Assembly: GCF_905220365.1 (NCBI RefSeq)
Contig: NC_061135.1
Span: forward strand, 14,475,501-14,539,500
Direction: 5' to 3'
Source of the DNA: Vanessa cardui
Lineage: Eukaryota > Arthropoda > Insecta > Lepidoptera > Nymphalidae
Length of the DNA: 64,000 nt
A program made the translations under genes and the position numbers. The notes under the pieces were generated by a model. That model was not told the origin of the DNA, did not search any database, and saw only the letters and a program-made list of their open reading frames with translations. Each line of letters opens with the position of its first letter. Position 1 is the stretch's first letter. Shown one piece after another: positions 40,274 through 52,600 of the stretch.

Positions 40274-40585
40274 AAAAATTTTAACAAAAAGAAAAACCGA
40301 CTTCAAACAAAACACTATTTTAAAACAAATGAATATGCACGAAAAAGTAATAAAAATAATTGCATATTCAACATATTTTTTAGAGTCTTCCTAAGTTAAA
40401 TGAAATGAAAAATATTAGGCTACTTAAAAGTCGATTAACGATTATATCATGTAGTTATAATTATTGTTATATTTGGAGTCGGTTTAAAATAGTGTTTTGT
40501 TTGAAGTCGGTTTTTCTTTTTGTTAAAATTTTTTTTTAAAATAGTGTTTTGTTTGAAGTCGGTTTTTCTTTTTGTTAAAATTTTT
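40274..40585. mobile_element. inverted-repeat element (MITE-like) with duplicated right arm
   Basis: The left arm at about 40274-40324 (containing AAAAACCGACTTCAAACAAA) is matched in inverse orientation by two tandem right arms at 40483-40533 and 40535-40585, period 52. The interior (about 40325-40475) has ATTGCATATTCAACATATTT and ATATCATGTAGTTATAATTA and no coding capacity. Arm identity is essentially complete by eye, so the duplication is recent or maintained. Confidence 0.7.
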
Positions 40586-40792
40586 ATTTCATATATTAAC
40601 ATTCCTACCATGAGAACCGGTATATAGGTTCGAATCCGTCGTAAAGTGACATCCTTGACACGCCGAGGCACTTTAAGTTACACTCCTAGGACCAGATTAC
40701 GAACTAGAAACGGATATTTCAAACGTTTCAGTCGAATATTACAAAAATAAACACAATTTTGAATAAACAATCAGGTACTTTTTAGAATAACT

Positions 40793-40835
40793 CGTTGCTC
40801 TAGCGGCTCGTCTGGTCGGGCGCGTTTTTTTGGCA
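40793..40835 (+). repeat. tRNA-like head fragment (type C-like)
   Basis: CGTTGCTCTAGCGGCTCGTC resembles the A-box region of the head at 38452. The B box and body are not recognisable. Confidence 0.4.
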
Positions 40836-42989
40836 ATCTTGTGTTAAGCCGTTTCTATAAAAAACGATGTTTATATAAGTAGTATAATGAGGCTGCTCGT
40901 ATAATAGTTAATTACTGATTGTCTCTGTGATTGGATAATATTATCGACAGTATTCTTTCCTTGTTTTTGTAACACATTAGGAACGTTTAGTACCTCGATA
41001 TATTTATATGATATAAACTGTCGTAGATACGAGTCTGATGCCAGAAAATGTATCTAGCACATTTACGATTCAATGAAAATTTGACCGTTAAATTATTCTC
41101 GAGCACATCAAAGTGTACCCTCGTTATATGACAAACATCTGTCAATCGTATACACTGTACAGAGTGCACCTATTCCGATAATTCATCCTACACGTACGCG
41201 CGAAACGTTTCGCATGTACGTATCTGTAACATTGGCATGCGGTCTTAAATCGCTATTCCGCGAAATCGATAGTTGACGGTGGAAACTATCGCGCACAACC
41301 AGTGTCATCACAATTGTATATGCACGACTTGGGTTTCATTGATCCTTGTGACTTGTGACGTAGCGCGCCGCTCGGCATATTAAGTAGCCAGTAATGGATC
41401 TCCCATTCAATAACTACGACTCAATCTGTCAATGGCGTGAAATAATCAGGTTTTGATAAATTCATATATTTGAGAAATTTACCAAGTCAATATGAGTCAT
41501 ATTACATTTCGAGTGTCAAGTTATCAACAGACGGCAGTGATCTCGTCTATGTTAGGCCCACGAGGTTGGCCATTCCAATACGAACAGGTCGAGTTCGGGG
41601 TTCACTTTTGAATAGCAGCCCCGAACTCGGGACTTAGTAGAGTTTGTGATCTCGTGCTTTGGAATCAAAGAAAGCTGTAGTGTGAGCGCCGAAGGTCTGT
41701 GTGACGCGGGAGATGGCAATTGCCGTTCCATCGAAACGTGAGCGTGTACTGTGTGTGCACTGCGCTTGTGCACTGCGTCTACAATATCTCTCGCAGTTGT
41801 CTCGACTAGGCCACGAGGTCATCATCATTACATCGACAATATCGCAAATTGCATTAAAAACCACTGCATTGACGTGACCAGTATTTCTTGAAAATTTTCT
41901 GACACTCGGACTTGGCTCTGTCACATCACATTCCGTAAAGTCGCCGCCTTAGAAAGTTCCTAACCTAGAGAATGTTATTAGTAATAAAGTATTTTATAAG
42001 GTAATAAAATATGGAATGATAGTAGTAACGACATTAATTTTATACTAAACATTGTTTGCAAAATATGCAATCGAAAGTAAACTATGAAATACTTGTTATC
42101 TGATGTTTCGGAGTAACAATGGAACCGAAAGTCGCATTTGATGGGCGACCCGCGATGTCGTCCCACGACTGATGTCTATTGATTTTATATTTAAATAAAT
42201 TATGGTAATCCAGCCAGCTGGCCGCCGGGCGCCGGCGCCCGCGGGAATAGTGCGCCTCCCACTTGCCATTGATTTTTATTCGTGTTTAAGAAAATTACCA
42301 TTAATTAAACAAGTCACGTTATAGTCTTTACTATGGGTAAAAATCGTAGGTTACGGAACGCCACATCCTAGAAGACGAATAGTATAATGCGATACCATAT
42401 TACGAGAGCAAAAGAGTATTTTTAACAAAAGTATATGCAGTCACTGAAAGATAACAAAATAAATTTGCTGTATTAAAGAGCTGAGCAATCGCTGGAAATT
42501 TATAAAGATAATGTTAAGATAAAGCTATTTTTAGGCGCAGGTTTATGTAAAATTTGTGGTTTCTACTCGTAATATATTTTAAATAAAGATATGCAAACAA
42601 ATATTATTGTGCAATAAGTTTCGCGCCGGCCGCCGCCGCCGTTCGGACTCGCACTACGCCGTCTGCTAGCAGTCGTGCTGTCGTCGTCTTTACTCGTTCC
42701 TTTATTGAAGACTTTTTATATTTGCGAAACTATAGGTTTACATAACTTAACAGTTTTTGTAAATCAGCAACTTTATTAATGCTGTTTTAGTTAAAATAAA
42801 ACCTTTAGAACAAATATTGTACTTATTTGATATGGATTTTATTTGATAAGGATTTGATTTGATTTAGCACTAATTCACAATAAACGAAAACTCTCATTCT
42901 TTCAGAACAAAATGAACAGTGTGTGTCCATAAATTTAATTAGAATGATCATTTATTTCTGTTTTTTTTAAACAAATATTGTTAGTCTCA
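40836..42989. other. non-coding, GC-rich islets
   Basis: GC-rich islets at about 42210-42262 (GCCGCCGGGCGCCGGCGCCC) and 42625-42690. The antisense frames at 41552-41924 overlap each other and are unrecognised. Confidence 0.5.
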
Positions 42990-43190
42990 ATTCATCACCA
43001 TCATCCTCCTGCCGTTATCGTTGGCGCAGCATGTCTTCATGTTCCACAGTTCTCAGTGTGACGTCATCTCACGAGTAACATTCTTTCCGGCCATACCGTC
43101 CATCGCGCCTGGCTCTCTTCCACTTCCAGACATCTTTCCTGCATTCCAACGCACGCACCTCGCACCTCTCGCAGTTCGAGCTCGCCTCTT
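42990..43190 (+). repeat. CATCATCCTCCTGCC-type dispersed repeat
   Basis: CACCATCATCCTCCTGCCGT, GGCGCAGCATGTCTTCATGT, AGTAACATTCTTTCCGGCCA and a pyrimidine-rich GGCTCTCTTCCACTTCCAG match a widespread insect repeat, probably the 3' region of a non-LTR element. Its high GC makes the overlapping 74-codon frame look gene-like, but it is not supported. Confidence 0.6.
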
Positions 43191-45469
43191 ACGTCCCGCC
43201 GCCCGTCCGGTGCGGCAACCCTGTCCATTATTAGTTATTAGTTAATCTCAACTAAATTTTCTGTATATATTTTACAAATTATCCACAAATATTTCATGCG
43301 TCGCTTTCCTAGTCTGTATATTACCGAAACCATACAATTTATCCAAATAAATTAACAGATATGTCTGACAAAACAACAACATTAAAATGCATATGGCTTT
43401 GAGTTATTAACTTAAATATTATAAAAGCAGTTTCGCACTAGAATCCGGAAAAACCAAATAGACGTTTATAATATTAGTTTGATTGAATAATTGTTATCAC
43501 GGCGTGCGTTTTTATCGTAAGTACGAGTCCGAAAGGAAAGCGACACTAGACAATGGGCAGCATTAGAGGTGTAACCGGTTGCTTTAGCGAGTTAAAGGTT
43601 ACGCGGCTCCTGCGTCGCGTTACAACTTCATTTGTTCTGAATATGTTTATTTAATTAGCCTCACGACGCTTGCCTAATACATATATCGACGAGTGTTTAA
43701 AGTTGTTAGCGACTTATGTTTCCCACATGCTTTAATCGGCTTATGTACTTTCGTTAATGAAAGTACTTCATTTTCACAAATGAGGTAAAGAACTTCATAT
43801 ATTGAGTTTAATATTTATCTCGTATTAAATATATTTATAATTCAATCGATGAGGAGAATGTACTTGAATAATTTAGTTTATTAGGTATAGCTATGCGAGT
43901 AGCAACGCTCAGGTTCCTATTGATATTAAAGGAACGACTATAATGGCTGTTCTATTTCTCGAGTAGCTGCAGCTTGCACAAAGGGTAATAATCCGAGCCG
44001 GGCTCGTCCGGCGCGGTGACGGCAGACGAAGCCGCGGCCGGCCGGTGACGGATGCCCCGCTAAGGCCTTGTTCTAACTATAGCGTGCACCGACTTCATGA
44101 TTTCACCGTCGCACATTTTCCCACTGTGTGCAAACATTTTATATTTTCTTGTTTCAAACCGCTAATTGATGTGTTTTATTGTTCTTCGAATACATTTATT
44201 TAATTTTATAGTTGAGGAATCTGTGTAATTACATCGGCATCTCGCTATGTTCGGAGCGACTAATATTGAATGTCACCATAAGTGTATTCTCCCCAACGTG
44301 CCCACAAGCACGCTGAATATCGCCCGTATTCATATGTTTCACAGGATGTTCAACTTTATTGTTTATTTAAACATCAACTAAAAACAGTTGCATTACTGCT
44401 AAAGGAAAACATGCAAATAACTTTCAGAATGTGTTTACTGGACATCAAAAAATGTTTAAATTAGGTAAACATTTAAGCAACATAAAGCATCAATAAGCGC
44501 AACATTAATTACATGCGCATACGCATAAAAAAGTTAACGTGCAGTAAATCTCGTAAAATTTAAAAACAAAACCCCGTTAAGCTTACATAAAATAATTTTA
44601 TACGAGATACCAAATTTTTTACATTGTCTGTAATGGGACATAATTTGCTGTTTCTTATTATGGATGTTTAAATGCTGTTTTACTGTCTTTATTGTTTAGT
44701 GCTGTACTTACATTACATATTCTTGAGACGGGGCCGAGAAAAAGCGGTGTAGACCATAATACGGGTACCAGTCGAGTCCGACTGCGCGGTGATCGTGGGA
44801 CCGGCCAGCGCGACGCCGACGCCGGGCGACCCCAGTGGCGCCGGGCCTTTATCGTCTCGTCTTAGCGAACCTTTTGTTACTCATGACGTCGTCATTGCGT
44901 ACTTTATACGGCTAAAACAATAAATGTACTTTGTTAAAATAGACTTTCACAGGAAGAGCATTATATTATACTAACAAAAGATAAGCGGAGTCTAAAGTAA
45001 ACACGCTCCGTCAGTCATCGCCGAGATAAAAAGTTAAAATAACCAGAATCAATATTGTGTCTTTATAACAATCCTTAAAAATATAAACATGTTCATTTGA
45101 TGTCACGTTGCATAAAAAACGTATGAAATTATCCGAAGTGTAAAGCGCTACGTAAGTTAAATTATGATTTTATTGATATCGTCTCGGAATTTGTAATTGA
45201 GCCTCGCAGTGTTACGATTTGCACCGCCTTACCGCCGGGTTATGGCCGGACGCCGGACTACGTTATGGCTTCTTTATAGAATTACTCTTAAAAGCTGCAT
45301 TAATTACTCCCCAATTTATGCAATATAGTTGTGGGTTAATTCTAAACTAAAACTTTGCCACTTATTTTCGCGGACGTTTGTAAGTGTACATGTGTGGAGA
45401 AAAGTGATTTAATTTGGAACATTTTGTATGATATAAATAAACGCTAATTGCGTTTGCAACCTAAACGAA
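43191..45469. other. non-coding, GC-rich islets
   Basis: GC-rich islets at about 43985-44060 and 44780-44850 (GACGCCGGGCGACCCCAG). No supported gene. Confidence 0.5.
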
Positions 45470-45512
45470 ACTAGCAATCCGTCCCGGTTTCGCTTGGGCT
45501 TGTATTGGCATT
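45470..45512 (+). repeat. fragment of a CCCGGC-headed element
   Basis: ACTAGCAATCCGTCCCGGTT followed by TCGCTTGGGC resembles the head at 39669. The rest is lost. Confidence 0.45.
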
Positions 45513-45850
45513 GTATTTTGTGCTGTTCTTTAAATCGGCAGACAAACGTTAATAGTCGAGCCTCAACCGTTAGCGAATTTATTGTTCCTAATATTTTAAA
45601 TATTACGAATTAAAATCGCAAAGCGTAAAAATGGCAATATTTTTGTTACCAGGTTTAATACTTTGTAACACTTAAAGTTCCCACTTCATGAGCACATCGT
45701 ACATGCTGTCCGTGTCTGTAAATGTTTTGGGCACCTACAAATCTGTTCAAGTTTTGCTATTCATAATTTTCTGTCTGGCTTCGTCGGTATATTAAGTATT
45801 TTTGGAGTTACACATACATACTGTTTAGACGATATCAGTCCTGAAATTAT

Positions 45851-46062
45851 AACAGTACTCAGTATTGTTGTGTTCCAGTTTGAAGGGTGAGTGAGCCAGT
45901 GTAACTACAGGCACTAGGGACATATCATCTTAGTTCCCAAGGTGGCACATTGACGATCTAAGGAATAGTTAATATTTCCTACAGCGTCATTGCCTATGGG
46001 TGATGGTGACCACTTACCGTCAGGTGGCTCATATGCTCGTCCGCTAACCTATAACATAAAAT
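45851..46062 (+). repeat. GTGAGTGAGCCAG-family repeat copy
   Basis: ACAGTACTCAGTATTGTTGT, GGGTGAGTGAGCCAGTGTAA, TAATATTTCCTACAGCG and GTGACCACTTACCGTCAGG are in the same order as the copy at 20.9 kb. The open frame starting at 45990 is inside it. Confidence 0.75.
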
Positions 46063-48669
46063 ATAAGCTACAACAACATGAAAGTTGCATATCAATCGGA
46101 TCAATCGCTGTTATGAATAGAGAAAAACAGACAGATAAAAGTTACCTTTGCAATACCAATAAGTTGATATCAAATACTATTTGCTGTGGACTTTTGTTGA
46201 ATAAGAGAAAAGTATTAGTTTGTTTGTGTGCGTATATATAGATGACCTCTCTCAAACGCCGCGCGCCGGCCTCAATGAACACTCCACTCTAAATCTCCCT
46301 TATCTCTTGTTTAACGAACACCGGTGGGAAGAGTTTGATTCTAGGACGTACGTCATTATTAGTCTAGACTCAAATCGGGTCAGCGCTGAGATTAAGCGCT
46401 GTACACACACCGATATCTCTGTCGCTGATAACGAGATACTACGTGATACCGGCAACTCGGAGAGTTGTAAAGATTAAGATAAATCACGCGAAATGAGATG
46501 TTATTATGCAGACTTAAAAACTGACGCCCGAGATACAAGTTTCAATTTATATTTATGTTGCTAAGAAATTACTTCGGAAATTGAACTAAAATATTAAAAG
46601 AACATTAAATCAAAGCTAAACGGGAACTGACAACCTTGGGATGCATAAGTAATGTAGAGGCATCCCTCTGCATTATCGATGACGCCCAAGGAGAGAAGTC
46701 GATGACAATGTAGAATGTAGACTGTGCGCGGGATGATTCGAGAAGGACCGGAAACTATCGATCGCATGGGCAAATTTCTACATTTCGTAGGTAATTCAAA
46801 GAAAATAACTTTTATATTCAGAAAAAAATATTACGAAAACATTTATTCGATTTCTTCGTCAGATAAATGTTATCCAAACAAATTCTACCATTATTTTACG
46901 ATTTCCGTAAATTTCACGTAAATGTTCGTTAAAACTTTGTTATTTGGGTCACTTTCAGAAATATTGGACGTTAAAAAGAACACATAAAAATACATTAAGA
47001 GTGCGGTGAGGCGTACTAGCACTTAGCTGGCCGGCTGGAAATAGGCGAAGATATAGTTTCCTGTGAGAATGCTAATTGAAATGTAAAATTATTAGAGATC
47101 TCTGAGTTTTGTTGGTTCTCACTTACGTTTATATCTTTCATTAAGAGCTGATGTGCCCAACACGTGTTCATTAACCGAAGACCGCGGATCCACATCCGGC
47201 CATAACATATGCCTTGTTGTCCTTTCATTGTTCCCGCGCTCCGCAGAGAAGGAAACATCCTTAGACAACTTGCACGAGTCGAACGCGTTCTAAATCTAAC
47301 TGTGGGATACTTTCAAGACTTGTTCAATCACGATAAACTCCCTAAATTCGACTTAATATCATCATAACGGCTTTTGTTATTTGACGATGAAGGACGTTCC
47401 AATAATAGGGATAGAGTTTACAAATAAACTCGTGAGCCCATTGTGATTCCATTAAAAATATTATAACATAATACGAACATCCTAAATATACAGTAAGATA
47501 CGGTAGGAAGTTGAAGACATCTTATTCTTATAGACAATATACCTTATCGGAATCGGATTTACACAAGTGCGTCGGATAACAAACGCACGAGTATGTAAAC
47601 CGAAGTCGATGTATTTATCGAACGTGTCCGCTGTTGGTAAGTAGCAACAGCGTGTAAACAGAGCAATACTTGCACAGATGAAAATACGGCGAGCGCGCAG
47701 CCGCCGCGTGAACATTACTAATTATTGGAATAATTACAAGCGTGCCTGTCAGGTCTAAAGAGCGCGGTACAGTTTGTACACGTCATAAGGTCGTCAGTAC
47801 GATTCAGTAGTTGAATATTAATTAAATGTGATCAATTCGCGGGTTGAATAAAACAAGAAAAAATTGCAATTGATATTTCCGCAATTGACCTGTATCTCGA
47901 TTATATACAATGGGCACAAACTTACCTCACCACGTGCGACTTACCACGCTGACGTGACCAACGTCACGCATCTACAAACGTGGATCTGTAGTATTCAGAC
48001 TTTGTTTAGTTATAAAAAGTCCACTAAGCCGCTTCTGAAATCTGAATGACAAATAATCATAGGATTGAAGGAGCTTATTGTCGATATCTCAACGGGCAGC
48101 GCGTCCCATCTAGAGACAAAATAGAACTTTACGTCACGGCCACGCGTAAAGCAAATTACTAAGTCCCGAAGCTCCGAACTTTGAAACCCCGAACTCCGGA
48201 TTTAATGACATGTCGTGGCGCCGTGCGTGCGCCTCCATTCCTAAAAAACAAACAGAAAGGAGATGATATTACCGAGGAGCCGCGTCGCCGGGCGCCTCCT
48301 TATCGCCGGCACGTGGGCCCTGCGTCCCACCTTTAGCCCTTTCAGAACTTTTATTCCTAGAATACGTTTACAACTCCACAAACACGTCTGCTATGTAGCG
48401 CTACGCAACGACGGTGTGAGTATGCTATTATTTCAACTGGGCTTTAATGAGTGCCGACAGTGGTAATCATATGCCGAGCCATTCTTTATTTAAGGTTTCG
48501 TAAATTCCCATAGCGCGACTTTTAAAACATACGCATCGTAATAAGAAAATTCTTTGACCTTTAGCCATAAATTACGTGTTTTGTAAACGTTTGTTTATGG
48601 TAAAACATGCATGTCTGTCAATCAAACCCATTTTGGTGATCGACAATCGAAGTCTTTACCTTCTTAAGA
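46063..48669. other. non-coding upstream of the candidate promoter
   Basis: Holds the decayed SINE head at 47145. The proximal part is GC-richer (48210-48330, including CGTCGCCGGGCGCC). Short frames are unrecognised. The last kilobase may carry promoter-proximal regulatory sites. Confidence 0.45.
47145..47215 (+). repeat. decayed type B SINE head
   Basis: GAGCTGATGTGCCCAACACG, TTCATTAACCGAAGACCGCG and a degraded B box can be aligned to the SINE head at 57450-57513 with a short deletion. The overlapping antisense open frame is not a gene. Confidence 0.5.
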
Positions 48670-48734
48670 TATAAAAGAGCTCCCGAACTGTTCGGCGCTG
48701 CAGTCGAGCGCCCGCGCGACTTCTTTACGGACTC
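48670..48734 (+). promoter_or_regulatory. candidate core promoter (TATA + initiator) for the ADAMTS-like gene
   Basis: TATAAAAG lies at 48670-48677. A CAGTC initiator-like motif follows at 48701-48705, with its A 32 bases after the first T of the TATA box, which is the canonical spacing. GGACTC at 48729-48734 sits where a downstream promoter element would be if 48702 is +1, but it matches the consensus only partly. The surroundings (48.66-49.04 kb) are clearly GC-richer than the flanking DNA. The site is about 630 bp upstream of the exon A acceptor, so a short spliced leader exon is implied. I could not fix its donor; GTGAAG at 48884 is only a weak possibility. The motif geometry is seen directly. 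The link to the gene is inferred from strand and distance. Confidence 0.45.
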
Positions 48735-49333
48735 TTTGTCTCATCGGTTGCGTAAAGCTTACAGCATTTCAAATTCGTTTATATTTATTATTTTCTCGTT
48801 CGCTCGAAGTAAATGAACAGGTCTCGTCGCCGTGCGCGTCGCGCGCAACGACATAATTATAATATGTGTATACACACAAGCGGGTGAAGTGTGAGATAAA
48901 ATTATCTACCTAATAACGAAAATTATGTAACACATGGTACCACTTTAGAGATAGCACCTCGACTCGACGGGCGGGCAGCGCCGCGCTGACAACTCGCCTC
49001 GCGTATCACTCGCTCGCTCTGCCGGAGCTCGGGCTTCGTAAAGAACTAAAATTGTCTTAACGTCGGTAGTGGATTACTATCCTGAGCCTTGCGTTACAAA
49101 GTGAAATTGTGCTATAATTACATCGTTACATGGTGTAACTGCAATTAGTGTAGTGTACGTAAAATTTACATCAATTTTATTAATCGTTATAGAGATCGAT
49201 ACACTCATATTTTCATTGACTCCAAATCCTAACTTCGTATTCCGATAAAATCCCAGACAGTAATTTTCGACAAGCGTATATTTAAGGTATATTTTAAGAC
49301 ATAATTATAAATCTTTATTCATTTTCCTTGCAG

Positions 49334-49512
49334 GCCCATTATAATGAGAGTGCACCCACACCGGGGACTAGCAATATCGATATCGAACTATAAACACAAA
49401 ATATCAAGCTCGTGTTCATAAGACGCGCCGCGACCGTTGCGAGGGCGGGAAGTGGATAGCATGTCCACTCCGTAGCCAGCGGCGAAGAACAGGGGCAGCA
49501 TTGGTGCCGAAC
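49334..49512 (+). other. 5' UTR part of exon A, with two short upstream ORFs
   Basis: A pyrimidine-rich tract ending in TTTCCTTGCAG (AG at 49332-49333) is a strong splice acceptor and sets the exon start. An in-frame TAG at 49369-49371 closes the coding frame upstream, so the first in-frame ATG is at 49513. Two other ATGs precede it. The one at 49344 opens a 25-codon ORF ending at 49421. The one at 49461 opens a 4-codon ORF ending at 49475. Both terminate before the main start, so they could reduce or regulate its translation if this stretch is in the mature transcript. Confidence 0.55.
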
Positions 49513-49690
49513 ATGCGTGCTGGTGTCTGCCGACCTCTCACAAAGATGGATGTGCGGTGTTCGATATTCAAACTTGTACTATTTCAAATGGTGGTGTGGC
49601 CGTGCGGCGCGAAGCATCTCCCCGTGAGCGCGCCGCGGGTGGAGCTCGCCGCCGACGTGCAGCACGCCGTCCGCGACGCGCTGCGATCCG
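49513..49690 (+). CDS. ADAMTS-like metalloprotease, first coding exon (signal peptide and propeptide start)
   Basis: This exon encodes 59 full codons plus one base. The first in-frame ATG (49513) has A at -3. A second in-frame ATG at 49546 also has a good context and places the hydrophobic stretch nearer the N-terminus, so either could be used. From the second Met the protein shows a short basic start, a hydrophobic core (roughly SIFKLVLFQMVVWPCGA) and a likely cleavage site after the GA, as in a secretory signal peptide. A mildly acidic propeptide start (VELAADVQHAV) follows. The exon ends at TCCG|GTGAGT, a strong donor (GT at 49691), leaving one base of the next codon. That phase fits the exon at 55599 exactly. 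The exon is much more GC-rich and has more G/C third positions than the flanking DNA. Family assignment rests mainly on the next exon. Confidence 0.72.
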
Positions 49691-52600
49691 GTGAGTCCTC
49701 CTTATTTTATTTATATATTTTACATTCCTAAAATATTTCTACTATTTACAAATATCATGGTGTCATATTATTAACAGTCATACTTTTTTAATTATTATAT
49801 TTTTTTCTACCTCAAATGAAATTACTTATAAATAATAAAAATAAATTAAATTATTGAAAATTGAAATTACAAAAACATTTGAAAGCAATTCGATATGCAT
49901 GTTGGGGCTATTAATGTGACATCCAAACAAGATAAAATAATAATACACGAATCCCAAATAACCGTAAGCAATTAAAATTGACGGATGGGGAGATAATGTG
50001 ACCGTCGAGCGTATAAAGCTGTAAACCTAATCTCGGGAGTCGTCTGCGCCCGCGACGTTGAGATGCTGATAATTGGATTCGAGTCCCGAGGGACGCGGCG
50101 GCCGAGATTGCCTTCGAGGGATTATCTGCTCCGTGTCTGTGGGTTTAGGATTAGGTCTGCGTCTTGTCGCTCGCATTCTTATTGTAAATACGTCTTGTAT
50201 TTAAATCACTTTAAATGCTAAATATAAAATTGTTAATTTAGACGGATGGCCTCGTGCGTCACTTGTTCCTTTTTTAAATGTTGCTTGGATACGTTTAAAC
50301 GATCTTTCCGGGGTAAAAGTATCCTTGAAAGGTTTTACCGTCTCATGTTCGTGCGCAGATGGGGACTCACACGTAGGAATAGTATGAAGGTCGCCGAGTG
50401 GCCGAGTGTGAGCGAGCGTGCAGATCTTTAAGGATTTGTATCTCACGTTACAGTGTCGCGTTACTAAATCGGCTGAATTGTCGGATTCATGTCTATTTTA
50501 AAAACTCATTTTATATTTCAATGTACTGAATTGATTACTACGTCGTCTTGTCGATTCTCGTCCCTCGATCGAACGACTGCACGTAAACAATTCAACGAAA
50601 TGAATAGAAACAGCATCAGGCTATAAATAGGTTCGATCTACTCTCGATATAACGAGCACAAATTCTCACCGATGTTTCAGAAATGAAGTAATTACTTAAA
50701 CGCAATGCAGCAACATAGTTTATTCTCGATCTCAATAACATGTCGAAAATAGACCGCGGACAGCACAGTCCGGGGCAAACAGAAAGCACGCACAAATGAG
50801 GCATGAGCGCAATGAAACCAGACCATAAAACAGCAATCGTTGGCATGCTTTACAAAACAAACCTATTATGCAAACCCTGCAGCCATCCAGGCGGGTCGTT
50901 GAACTGGTCAAACTCATTTCTGCGATTTAATTATCAAATTAATTTCTACAATGACCGATGCCTAAATTATTATAGTGGTTTATTATGTAATAGAAAACAA
51001 ATCTAATTTTCGCTATGACATGACAACTTTCAAGGTTATTTCAATACGAGTACAATTATTTATAATTTTTTTTATCATAAATGTGTGATAATAGTCAAAA
51101 TTTATCACTGAAAGTGTAAAGTATAACGATCTGTTCTTATCAAACTGTATCAATATTTGCAGAGTAAATCTTATCTTCTATGGAGAAAACTAGCGAATCT
51201 TGGTCAGTGACGCGAACGGTGACGTCAGCTGTCACTCGCCTCGCACAGATAACAGATAATATCTCGTTAGATCACGATACTTAATGTCAAGGTGCGACTC
51301 GGATGCAGATTAACTGTTTCAGTAAAACAAACGGCGTGTTTGACGTTCAATCGTATGATCATTATTACCCGCTCTGTACCAGTGAAGCCAGTTAAGGTGA
51401 ACAAAGTAAATGATCTCTGACAAATCGATGTATTGATAAACATATCAACTCTTCAGATACAGACAATAGATTCGGTTCATCCTAATTTTCTCCGCGCGAA
51501 AGCCTTAAAATCATTAGTTCTTGTCGCAGCGCGCATAATACCTGTGTTTACTTACTCTGATTAACTACAATTAAGAATGATGTAACTTGCTTTATCATAT
51601 TATACAAAATTAATCTTCGCGAGTTAGCAACGTGTTTTTTTTGTAATTGAAAAAAATAATAATAGGTACGTACATACATGTATCGACTGTATACGTATTC
51701 AGTCGACTGACTGTTTACGTTTTCATTCAGTACTCATGCGAAGGAATATTATTGAACGCAACGCAATTTATGGACAGGTTTCTGCACAGAGAGTTTTTCT
51801 AACAATAAGAAAGAAATCATTGGATATAGCTCTATACAGTATTCCATATTAGGCGATGTTTATGATTGCTTCTCGCTGCTAAGCGACCCGCGAATTTAAT
51901 TAAAAAAAATAATGTTTGGATTGTAGTTAGATTAGTTCATGCAACTACACAAGCTCTCCAGCCTCATGATATTAAAATATTGATACACTCGAACAGATAG
52001 CGCTGCGTGACGGCGTCACAGCGCCGCGTCAGCAGTTGTCACTCCGTTGGAAACGCGTCATTAATGTTATCAGGGCATTGGAAACTGCATATCCGTTACA
52101 AACTTGCCTGTTGTGTAATTACTCACAAGTGTAAGACTTTTGGATGTCGAATGTAAAGGGCGATGCTTTGAATGACATGCAACGAATAGCCTCCGAGCGA
52201 AACGTCGTAATTGTAAACAATGTAAACGACAGCGTATTGTGCCAAATCTTTGTTCAGAGAAAAGTGAAGCAACGTTTGTTGTCTATGTTTTCTTTATAAA
52301 TGTCCACCCACGCACGGCGAGGTCGGTGCTCTGGCGACGCGACGCGGGCATGTAGTCCGGTAGGGGCGGCACCGGGGTAATAGACAATAATTGCTGCCAA
52401 GCCCCTCGCCGACGAACACGCTCGTGAGCATTCGTCTGGCGCGAGGCACCCACGCGGCCGCCACAAAAACTATATCAACTCGTGTAATCGACACTCATTT
52501 TAATAAGCCTCGGTATTAAATATTCCTCGTCGAAACTTCACAATGTGTTCAATATAATCTGACGTTATTTTTATTTCGTCTTCAATCATTTCGGGTGTTA

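Noticed and set aside
43021..43245. 74-codon GC-rich ORF
   Set aside because: Most of it lies on the CATCATCCTCCTGCC-type dispersed repeat.
45990..46241. 83-codon ORF
   Set aside because: Its start is inside a GTGAGTGAGCCAG repeat copy and there is no recognised product.
47016..47258. 80-codon antisense ORF
   Set aside because: It overlaps a decayed SINE head and has no recognisable domain.
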